Of a stretch of 64,000 bases of DNA, positions 11,217 to 20,900 are shown in pieces. A model generated the notes under the pieces. That model did not search any database and was not told where the DNA came from. It saw only the letters and a list, made by a program, of their open reading frames with translations. Numbering within the stretch: the stretch's first letter is position 1; each line of letters begins with the position of its first letter. Made by a program: the position numbers and the translations under genes. The stretch comes from Stictocephala bisonia (Eukaryota; Arthropoda; Insecta; Hemiptera; Membracidae): positions 1,092,501 to 1,156,500 of the forward strand of contig JAQJVL010000287.1 in the NCBI GenBank assembly GCA_035578905.1, written 5' to 3'.

Positions 11217-11976
11217 AGAAAGAGCTGCAAATGGATTTTCAGTTGTAAATGAATTTTTACTTACATATTCTATTGTAGCTTTCTTCAGTGTCATTGAGCC
11301 ATTTCTTCTACCTGTGACTTTGCTATAATCAGTGTTGATGTCTGAGTAATATCTTGGAGTAAGGAGAGGAAAGCATTTAGGAAAGACATTTAGAGATGGC
11401 AATTTCTTTGGTTTTTAGTTTACTTTGCATCTCAATATTGTCATTTTGCAGCATCTTATTTACTTCTTCTAAGCCACTAATTGAGGATTACATTTTCCTT
11501 ACTTCATAATGGTGTATTTCACACTTTTTCCAGGAATTTTGGGAATTCTTTACCTCCTTCCTGTTTTCTTTCTTTTCTTGGTGAAAAAGTAAAGTGAGCT
11601 CGGCTAACTGTGCTGTCTCAGCCTTTAATCTTGTTTTTAAAGAATTAATTGCTTCATTTAATAGTTTTTCCATCTTGTTATATTTTGTGTTTAATTCTTC
11701 TATTTCCTTCTCTTTTAACATGACCTTGTCTTCTAGCTCTAGTTCTCTAGATGACTTACTGTTTTTTAAATTATGCAGTTCCTGCTTTAGATCTTCATTT
11801 TCATGAATAAGAGCATTCACGATATCAGCAGCAAGGGACAAGGACAATTCTAGGCCTGTGTTTTCATCAACTGCGAGACTATTTTCAGGCTCTTCATTAG
11901 ACTCCTCCTGACAAACAGGGCATTTCCACTTTTGCAATTCTTCTTTCTTCAAATCTTTAACTGCTGAGGATATATA
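11202..11976 (-). pseudogene. retroelement ORF1-like fragment: zinc-finger end plus coiled coil
   Basis: The minus-strand frame from 11976 to 11488 begins just after an in-frame TAG. It encodes AVKDLKKEELQKWKCPVCQE, which resembles the last zinc-binding loop (WKCPxC) of a PHD finger. About 110 residues of charged heptad-like helix follow, rich in E, K and L (for example ELEDKVMLKEKEIEELNTKY), as in a coiled coil. A second frame at 11202-11402, after a frame change, contains NSFTTENPFAAL, similar in style to the linker of hemipteran LINE ORF1 proteins. PHD finger plus coiled coil is a known ORF1 layout in insect non-LTR retrotransposons. The N-terminal half of the finger is missing, so this is a fragment. 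A host-gene exon is less likely but not excluded. Confidence 0.4.
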
Positions 11977-12643
11977 CTAAAAATATTTTCCTAAATATTC
12001 AAAAACTCATTTAATACGTTAACTGCCATGCCTAATATTATTTGAAATTTGCCCCCAGATGCCAAACTCAAAAGCATGTATAAACTCTGATTGGTACTAT
12101 ACTCTAATAGTATATAATTATCGATAAAAAACAAGAATTTATTGAATAAAGGGCAAATATGATACATTTAATGTTATGGACGATCGGACATGTTTAAATT
12201 TCATCTCAACCTTCTATAAAAATATATGCGTCAGTCCGATCGGACAACGTTTACAATTGATCATAAATATGATTGTTCGTAAATATTGTAACTGGTAGTT
12301 TACAGTTGCGTCACTCTGCCCTCGGAGTCAGTGTTATCGCTGTTACAATGCACCCATTTGTTTTGAGGTGCTTATCTGTCTTTGTTACTGTTTCCTGTCA
12401 CTGTTGTCTCAACTTTCCAAATTAGATGGAATACTAAAATTAAATACAAGCAGACGTTACACAATACAAGTTTATTACAACATAAGTATAAAGCATGTAC
12501 AAATATCATGGTAATTAATTTTCCTAAACTACGTACGTTTACCTTCCTCAGTGACTTTGTTGCTGAAGGGAAAAGTCGGCGATGAGATAACCCTCGATAA
12601 ACATCTTTGTATCTTCTTCATTCCACTCCATCGCTGAGCTTTT
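11977..12643. other. UBC12 intron, no gene
   Basis: AT-rich sequence. Two CGATCGGACA motifs (near 12181 and 12238) lie about 55 bp apart, the second inside the palindrome TCCGATCGGA. Nothing else is recognised. Confidence 0.5.
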
Positions 12644-12665
12644 ACAACAACACTAAACTTACAAC
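12644..12665. repeat. LINE target-site duplication, left copy
   Basis: ACAACAACACTAAACTTAC at the GC-rich element's left edge recurs imperfectly at 25809-25836, just after the (TAAC)n tail. This marks the likely insertion point. Confidence 0.5.
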
Positions 12666-13283
12666 ACCCAAGGCGAGCCTCAGCTACTGGGCGGGTCGCA
12701 GGTGGCGGATAGCGAACGTTCCATCTTGTCCTTGACGGGGTGGACAGCTGCGAATAAGGGGCAACCTCAATAAGCAGTCCCGGACCGAGGTCCACAGGGG
12801 CAGCTGAGGTGTGCCGCTGACGGGAGTAGTGACCCCGCGGACCCTGAACTCAATTCCACACCCAACTCACACAAGTACATGACACTGTCTCAGGGGCCAG
12901 AAGTAGGAATGGAGTCACTAAACCGCGGGTACCATGACCCCAGGGCTCTTGAGGGTTCAGTTGTTAAAACCGGGATGGCACACCAGGCTGCCAGATAGTA
13001 CAGGGGCCCGACCTGGCTTCACCAGTATGTGGTGGCTGCCCTATCAGCTGGTGAAAATCCCGATCCCCTTTACATTGCCAGTTGGTGACTGGATGGGACT
13101 GTGTAGACAGGCTAGGGGGGGCACTTCCGAGACCACAGTGGCCCCTGAGAGCGTGGATTTGCTCGGGGGGAGGTGACAAAAGGAATATGGATGGCCCTTG
13201 GGACATCGAAACGGACACAACACACACACACAAAACATAAAAAACTTTTACAGAACAAATGAGAACGACCAAAGAAGGAAAAC

Positions 13284-14331
13284 GTGCTAGAGGTGATTGA
13301 GCAGCCCAGCTCAGTGGTGGAGGCAGACAAGGGTGGCGAGTCTTCGGACCCTGCCCAGTCTGGCAGCATTAGGACCACGCAGGAGGTCTTTGAGGCCTTC
13401 GCGCGTGAGTCTCAGGCTCATATGGATGAGGATGAAGAGTCTCTCTCATCCTCTCCACACCCTCCCTCCCTAGAGGTGCAAGCCCCGCAGAAATGCACGG
13501 ACTCGCTGAATCTGGGGGAGAAGGGGGAGGGGATGTCAGTGGCCCAGGATCCCGGGAAACCTGGAACTAGATCCTCGGGGCAAGAGGAAAAGGCCCAGTG
13601 GGGCGAAGAAAAGGAGAAGCAGAAGGGCGAAAGCCGGAGAGCTGGTGCCGGAGGCAACAGGGAAACAGACGAGCGCTGGGGGGGACCTACAGTGCACATC
13701 AAGGAACCCTGCTGAGGCCTGGAAAACCGGCACAGTATGGTAGGGACGATTCGTCGGACCAACCAGGCTTAAAAGCCTGGTTCCTGGACGGGAGAGGGGA
13801 CCCAGGGTCAACCTAGGCCCCAGGGAATCACTCCTAAATCTGCAAAAGAGAAACGACTGAAGGCTTCCTATGCCAGAGTATTGTAAGAGAGGGTTTCCCT
13901 CTGTCTAAAATTGATCAGGAGGCACAGCTCTGGGACATACAGGTTGCCGTGGGCTCGGAGGTGGACAGGCTCTTTGGTGGGGACTGGCTGCCGAGAATCC
14001 GAGACACGTACCTGTCGAAGGGTGCTGTCGTGGTGGTCTGTGAAGACCAGTCCACTGTGGACTGGGTGAAGACCATCACTCCTGAGATCAAGCTATGGGA
14101 GTGATCAAGCTATGGGAGTAGGTATGGATGCACTTCCTAGCTTCAAGAAGATATTTCTCTGGGTCCCGGGTCCCCCGGCGAGTACAGACTTATCTGAAAA
14201 GACTCTCACATCTGAACCCAGGCCTCCAGACTGAGTTGTGGAGGACAATGGACCGCAAGGAGACACCTACGGGTATCAGACTTGTGGTCACAGTGGACTC
14301 TGCCTCTCTGAAGGTCATGGAAGCCCAGTAG
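13284..14331 (+). pseudogene. LINE ORF1 (gag-like) with DUF4780-like domain, broken
   Basis: The frame 13284-13715 encodes an acidic, low-complexity N-terminal segment (DEDEESLSSSPHPPS, then E/K/G-rich sequence). After a frame change, 13860-14100 reads REGFPLSKIDQEAQLWDIQV and similar. The frame 14128-14331 reads FSGSRVPRRVQTYLKRLSHL, then MDRKETPTGIRLVVTVD. This last block resembles the DUF4780 domain found in ORF1 proteins of many insect LINEs. At least two frame changes and an in-frame stop (a small duplication of GATCAAGCTATGGGAGT near 14090) break it. No CCHC knuckles are visible. The role would be RNA binding in the retrotransposon particle. Confidence 0.6.
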
Positions 14332-14555
14332 AGGAAGCTATACTGCAGAGTCAGCATGGCTACGGTCATTCTGCCCACAGGAAACTCCTCTCAATAAGAT
14401 GACAAGTACTCAGATAGATGTAGGGTTAGGCTTGACTTTTTAGGCACTAACTCTCTCTTTTTGAGTTTCAGGGAAAGCTACCGTCTCGACGGTAGAGACA
14501 AGAAGAGGCTTGGGCTACCCGGAGGAAGAGGGGGACCGAGGATCAAGGTGCTGGA

Positions 14556-16076
14556 TTGGAGGAAATGGTGAGTTTTCTACAAGCCAACCTCAATAATAGT
14601 ATTGAGGCCTCTACTATACTAGCTAGAACTATAAGAGATAGAGGGGTTAATGTTGCTCTGATTCAGGAACCGTGGATTCGGGATAACTGTATCAAGGTTC
14701 TTAACATTCCTACATATAAGCTCTATGGGGGATCGGGTGGGCTGAAACCGCAGGCGGCCATTTTGGTTGCAGGCGTAGATAGTTGGCTCATACTGGAATT
14801 CTGTGGGGGAGATGTGGTTGCAGTGGTAATTAAACTGCATGAGGACAACGGCGTAGAGAGGAAACTGGTGGTTGCATCGGTATATCTCCCATACGATAGG
14901 ACGATCCTCCCACCATCAAGAGAGATGGTGGCGTTGGTGGATTACTGCCGGAGCGGGAACTTTGAGCTAGTGGTCGGCTCCGACTCCAACTCTCACAATG
15001 AGGTTTGGGAAAGTAGTGACACGAACGAGAGGAGCCTTGCTCTTGCAGAATACCTGGGAGGGACCGACCTTTTGGTACTCAATAAGGGTAATCTCCCAAC
15101 CTTTTCCAACATTATTAGGAAGGAGGTTATAGGCATAACTATGGCCTCAGCCTCAATGTTCCATGAGATTAGGGACTGGGAAGTTTCGCAGGAACCCTTG
15201 TTGTCAGACTACAGACACATCTGCTTTGTGCTTGAGGGCCAGACAGCACAGAGGGTGTACAGGAATCCCAGACAGACAGACTGGGCCTCCTACTCGGTGG
15301 AACTGTCTGACAGACTGGATCTAATTCCTAAAGGCCAGATTCGATCTGGACAAGACCTTGAGGAGAGGGTGGCATTCCTTATGGAGGCCGTAATCACCTC
15401 TTATGAGAACAACTGCCCTTTAATGACACAAAGTGATGCTCGAAGCTGGAGATGTACTCACGAATTAGAGGTCCATCGAAGGAGAACCAGAAGGCTCCTC
15501 GGCAAGGCCAGCAGATCCGGTAGTGATGCTGACTGGCTGGCCTACCGGGAGTCCCAAAGAAATTACAGACGAGAGGTTCGTAGATTCTCCAGGAAATCCT
15601 GGAGAGACTTTTGTACCTCCAGGAAATCCTATAGAGACGACCTCAGTGATGTCTAGGCTCCACAAAGTGCTGGCTAAGGACCCTGGGGGAGGACTGGGAC
15701 CCCTCATTAAAGAGGATAGGGAGTGGACCAGGTCAGAAGAAGAGACTTTGCAACTTTTATTTGAGACTCACTTTCCGGGATCTGTCAAGGAACCAGAGGC
15801 GAGTCCCCCCACTTCGGTGAGGCGGGCTTGCACTGAGGCCTCGCACGTGGACTGGAGTGAGGCAATGAAGGTTGTCACAGAGAAAAAGATTAAGAATAAA
15901 CAACACGCATACATGGCTGAGAGATCTGCTGAGTCGGCTCTTCACAGACTCATCACGAGAGTCGAGGAGATGATTCGGCAGAAGGAGCTAGCCATGGGTG
16001 TCTTCACAGACATAAAAGGGGCGTTCAACAATGTCTCCCTGCAGTCTATGATCGCTGCTATCGCTAGGACGGGTGC
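14556..16076 (+). pseudogene. LINE ORF2, endonuclease and start of RT, broken
   Basis: 14556-15656 encodes an APE-type endonuclease: LIQEPWI near residue 35, VGSDSNSHNEVW around residues 140-149 (Asp143 in the catalytic position), and the terminal SDYRHI motif at 217-222. It would nick the target for reverse transcription. A linker rich in Arg follows. The frame then shifts (15523-16083 carries on) through HKVLAKDPGGGLGPLIKEDR to VTEKKIKNKQHAYMAERSAE. In related LINEs about 80 residues of RT fingers lie between EKKIK and KQHAY; here they are absent, so an internal deletion near 15895 is inferred. RT continues with FTDIKGAFNNVS (first catalytic Asp box) and is cut at 16076 by the BEL LTR. Confidence 0.8.
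16072..16076. repeat. BEL/Pao target-site duplication, left
   Basis: GGTGC immediately before the 5' LTR, repeated exactly at 23941-23945 after the 3' LTR. Five bases is usual for this superfamily. Confidence 0.9.
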
Positions 16077-16643
16077 TGTTTAGTATTCTTAAGTTAGCAT
16101 AAGTATATATATATATCTATTATTTTTAATTGTCTTCAATGTATGTTATATTCTCTGTATGTTGGTACCACTTGGACAATATGGCATGGAGGTTAGAAGG
16201 TTTCCCCCTCTCTCTTAGTGTAAAACCGCGCCAAACCCCCTCTTCCCTTGCCGCGAAAGACAGACACAGTCAGTGCTTTCCAAACTCTCGCCCCGTGCAC
16301 GTGCTATTGTGGTGTGCGAAGCGTAACCAAATAGTGTGTGTGTGACAATCCTTGTGTCTTCGGAATCACTCCTACCAGAACTTCTCTCTTCTCATCGTGC
16401 TCGCCCCGGGGTCATCACACAGCGGTGGAATACCCAACCGACAACCAGCCAAGTGTGTTATATTTTCACCTTACATCAGCTCAAGGTACTGTCTGCTTTC
16501 TATCTCTATATATATTTACCGTCTTATCTCTTCCCCTCACCGTCTTAATCGGTATATATTAAGTGGTCCTTCGCCCCCTATGTATTTGTTGTGTAATCTA
16601 TAATTAATGTGATAAAGTCTCATTCTCTCACGGTTCCTAAACA
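16077..16643 (+). repeat. BEL/Pao 5' LTR
   Basis: TG...CA-bounded, 567 bp. It contains TATATATA-rich blocks near 16103 and 16505-16520, the latter a possible promoter region. It differs from the 3' LTR by one extra TA unit and a few substitutions (for example GTATGTTGG versus GTATGATGG). Confidence 0.95.
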
Positions 16644-16661
16644 TGGTCCTTACGAGACGGA
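16644..16661 (+). other. primer-binding site of the BEL/Pao element
   Basis: TGGTCCTTACGAGACGGA starts directly after the LTR's terminal CA. A PBS normally starts TGG because it pairs with the CCA end of a tRNA. I cannot name the tRNA from sequence alone. Confidence 0.6.
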
Positions 16662-17942
16662 TGAATTGACACCGTTCTGTGGACAAAACAGTTCAAATCG
16701 ATCTCACAACCTCTCAACAATCTTTTAAAAAACTCTCTCATAAAGGTTTATGTGTGAACTTTGCCTCAATAACTCTCAAACTTGATATTTGTCTATATTT
16801 GCTAATCAGTGAAAGTAATTGCCCGCGAATTTGGCTGCACATGGTGTTTCCCATTGTGATATTCCCGCGTGTTCACCTCCCCACCATTCTAGCCTTCACT
16901 GCCAGTGCCATTACGATCAAAGCTGCACTAGGCAGCACAGCTGTCATCTGTCAAACGACAACTGTCACTTCCCATTGTTATTGTTTATGTGAATTATTTA
17001 CATTTGATTGTTTGATGTTTAACTCAGCTAGCTTAGACTTTCTATGATTATTTAAGAATGTTATAATGTATTTTATTGTGTTTAAATTGATTTCTTTATT
17101 TTAACGAAAGTTAACGTAAAAACTTGTACCTTTTGCGACACTTGTTTATATATTAGGTTTTTTGGATTCTCTTGTTTTCAAATATTATTAAACATATTAA
17201 AATAATTATATGAAATACTTAACACTTTATCTCACTGTAATAAAAAGGAGTTTTTGTTTATTTTAACAAAATTTAGCTGAAACAAAACTTGTATTTTGTT
17301 TGAAATATTTTGTTTACATATGACATAGGGCCCTTCAATAAGCTGTGTTTTGTATAGTTATAGATTTTACTGCTCTCTCCCTCTGGTTGTATACATTGTT
17401 AACACTCAAAGCTAACAAGTTAATAATACTGTAGCTATTTTTCTTATATTAGGATTTAAATTAAAACTTATTGTTTTACACCCGTCATTTTTTGGCAGTA
17501 GGTTAATTTTGTTTTGTGCCATTACAATTGACACTTCTTGTCGTAATAGTTCATTATTTTGACACCTCAAGTCTCCTGACTCAAGTGATTGTAAATTGCT
17601 ACATGACCAGTGTAATTTATTTTTATTGTTGTATTATAGTCTCTGTAATCACAGTCAACTTGTCCTCCGGTGAATATTTTTAATTATTATTCACACATCA
17701 CGTCTCCCGACGCCATTGTCTTTTGTTGCTGCATAAAAATATTTTATTGTATTTTTTTTTATTCTTAATTTTAGGTTTTGCACTGTGTTTACATATGATA
17801 CCATAGGCCTACTCTATGTTCGTTGGCTATATGACCTCTACGCCTCAGTGACCTCAAGAATATTTGTGGACTTCTCTCACTCTGTGGATTGTAATTTGTA
17901 TTTTATTGATTTAAAGTAACTCAGTGTTTTACATCTCTGAAG
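16662..17942 (+). other. BEL/Pao leader, non-coding
   Basis: AT-rich leader of about 1.3 kb. A 122-codon open frame at 16679-17047 has no recognisable domain and is cysteine- and hydrophobic-rich by chance composition, so I do not annotate it as a gene. Confidence 0.6.
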
Positions 17943-20900
17943 ATGGCTCCCAAAGTTGGAGAATTTACCTCTGCTATCTACACCCGGTCCACGTTATTGA
18001 CCAAAACTCGGTTTACTAAACTGAAGACCGTTGTTGATGAGCTAGCCCAGACTGACAAGCCGCTTACTCCCGTCCAACTAAAGCAACTTGCTGCCTATGC
18101 CAATGAAATCAGGAAAAAAAAGGCTGAGTTTGAAAACCACCTCCAAAGGGCTTTGTTTATCGAAAATGATCCTATCCCTGATGATACTTTGTCACGTGAT
18201 CAGGACGACATAGAGTCCTTGTTCTCGTTCATCTCCGCCACCATTGAAGTATTATTACCTCCCGAAGTGCCTAACACACCCTCTGCTCTTAGTGATGCTT
18301 CAGCCGCCTCTCAACCCCCTGTTTCTCATGTCCGCCTGCCCCAACTCGATTTGCAGAAATTTGCTGGTGATCCCCTCACGTGGACCAGTTTCATCAATTT
18401 GTTTGACACTACAATACACAGAAACGCTACCCTCTCGAGCGTCATGAAATTCCAATACCTTCTAAGCGTGCTCAGTGACGAGCCGCTTAATCTGGTGAAA
18501 AGCCTAAATCTCACAGCGGCCAACTACCTGGTGGCATATAACCTACTGAGAGAACGTTACCACAACTCGAGAAGACTGCAATCTCTCCACCTCAACCAGC
18601 TGTTGGATTTACCCAACATAACCGCCACCTCTCTCAAGGGATTGCGCTCATTTGTGAATCTCTTTACGGAACATTCCCAAGCTTTAAATGCCTTGGAATG
18701 CAACGTCACCGATGACAATCCACTTTTATCTGCACTCCTGTTGCGCAAGATGGATAATGATCTGCGCAAAAAACTTGAAGGGTTTCGCACCTATTCCGAT
18801 GAAGAAGCCTCTTCACGCTCGTTACCTGGCGTAACAGATATTATCAAATTTCTGAATTTGGAATGTTCGCAAACGGAGGATGCTAACCTTCACAGCACCT
18901 CTCACTCAAAGCCCGCGCACTCAAACCTCAAGGCCTTCGCGCCTAAAAAGGTGCCCTTCCGCGCTAGTGATGTCAGTATGGTCACTGCACATTCTAACCC
19001 CTCTCAACCTCCCTCTGCCGCTTCTCAAGGCAAGCCTACCATGGCATTATGTTTTGCTTGTAACTCAAGCGGACATAAAATTTACGCTTGTGCAGCTTTC
19101 CGTGAAAAATCTCCTCATGATCGTCAGCGCATGGTAAAAGACCATAGGCGTTGTATTTCCTGTTTGGGAAACCATGACATAAAGGAATGCCGCTCTCAAG
19201 GCACCTGTCAAACTTGTAATAAGAGGCATCACACTTTATTACATTTTCCCACTTCTCAGGGCAAACATGCTAATTATAGCGCCCCTCCTCAAAGCAATAA
19301 GCCTCCTCAACTCGCCGCTCCAATTAAGGAGATAGCCACTCATGAAGCAACACCTCACACCTCGGTGACAATGACTGCTCAGGGTCACACCAACTCGCGT
19401 ATTTGGCACTCTACCGTTTTATTAGGCACAGCCTTAATAAAACTCACCTCTTCTCATGGTACAACTCATGTGTTCCGGGCTCTGATCGACTGCGGTTCAA
19501 TGACGGATTTGATCACAGAACGAGCCGTACAGCTTTTAGGCGCAGGTCGGTTTAAATCCGAAGTTCAACTCACAGGGCTTGGTAACCACATTACCAAAAA
19601 TAAAGGTCAAACTCTTCTCAACATTGAGACACTCTCCGGCCTATCCATCGCTTCACAACACCCCATGCTGATCCTGGATCACCTGACCACGGATCTCCCT
19701 CGAGTTCCCATCGCCCCGGAGGTCTTTCGTCTCACCAGGGGCTACGTCCTCGCCGACCCTACCTTCCACCTGCCAGGCAGTGTTGATGTCGTCCTGGGTG
19801 GTGCCTTATTCCCAAGACTATTCACTCATGAGAGTCATGAACTCGGACCCGGCCTACCTCACCTCTTCGGAACTCACTTTGGATATGTTGTCATGGGCTC
19901 CGCACCCTGTGACGCCTCTGCTCATCCCGCTTCACACCTCGTGACGCTTCATTCGGCATGTGACTCAGCGGACCTTCACTCCTCATTACAACGCTTCTGG
20001 ACACAGGAAGAACTCCCTAACTCTACTCGGAAGTCTCAAGAAGAAGAAGCTTGTGATCAACACTTCGCAGCCACTCACAGCCGGACTGAAGACGGAAGAT
20101 ATGTTGTCCAACTGCCATTCAAGTCTGACCACCCTCCTATTGGTCACTCACGTGAAATAGCCACGAAGCGACTGTCTTCCCTGGAAAGGAAATTCCAGCT
20201 CCAACCTCAACTACGTGATCTCTATGTACAATACATGAGAGATGGCGAAGCCGCTGGCCACATGACTAAAGTTCATGACTTTGAAGAAAATCTCCCTCAC
20301 AACTTTCTACCACACCATGGTATACTTAAGACCAAAGGTGACACCTCAAAACTGCGAGTTGTCTACGATGCCAGCTGCAAAATGAGCAGTGGCCACTCCC
20401 TCAATGACACTCTATTAGTAGGACCCAAATTGCAAACCAACATCAGCGACGTTTTGCTGAAATTCCGGACACACAACATTGTGTTCACGTGCGATATTCG
20501 TCAGATGTATCTGCAAATTTTAGTCCAACCTTCGGATCAGCTGTTTCAGCTAGTTTTATGGCGGGAACAGCCCTCAGACCCTCTCTCTATTTTCAAGCTG
20601 ACCCGAGTCACTTTCGGAGTCAATTGCTCGCCTTTTTTGGCCATTCGGACCTTGCATCAACTGGCTAAGGACGAAGGCCACCCCTTCCCTGAGGCCGCCC
20701 AGGTTCTGGCCACCGATACCTATATTGACGACATAGTGTCGGGAGCAGACACCTTGGACGAAGCCAAGAAGCTTCAAGAGGATCTCATCAAGCTTTTGAA
20801 ACTTGGACATTTTGAGCTCCGAAAATGGACCTCCAACTCCCCCGAACTGCTTCAGGCACTGCCCGAGGATCATCGGGACACCCCTGTCTTCTTGGAAAAC

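Noticed and set aside
11202..11976. Host PHD-finger gene exon
   Set aside because: Only the final zinc-binding loop is present, an in-frame stop precedes it, no convincing splice acceptor is visible, and the layout fits LINE ORF1 remnants better. Not fully excluded.
12150..12260. Palindromic CGATCGGACA repeats as a regulatory site
   Set aside because: Only two copies with no gene nearby. They could be the edge of an undetermined repeat.
16679..17047. 122-codon frame in the BEL/Pao leader
   Set aside because: No domain, no relation to gag, and BEL/Pao elements normally have a single frame starting later. Likely chance.
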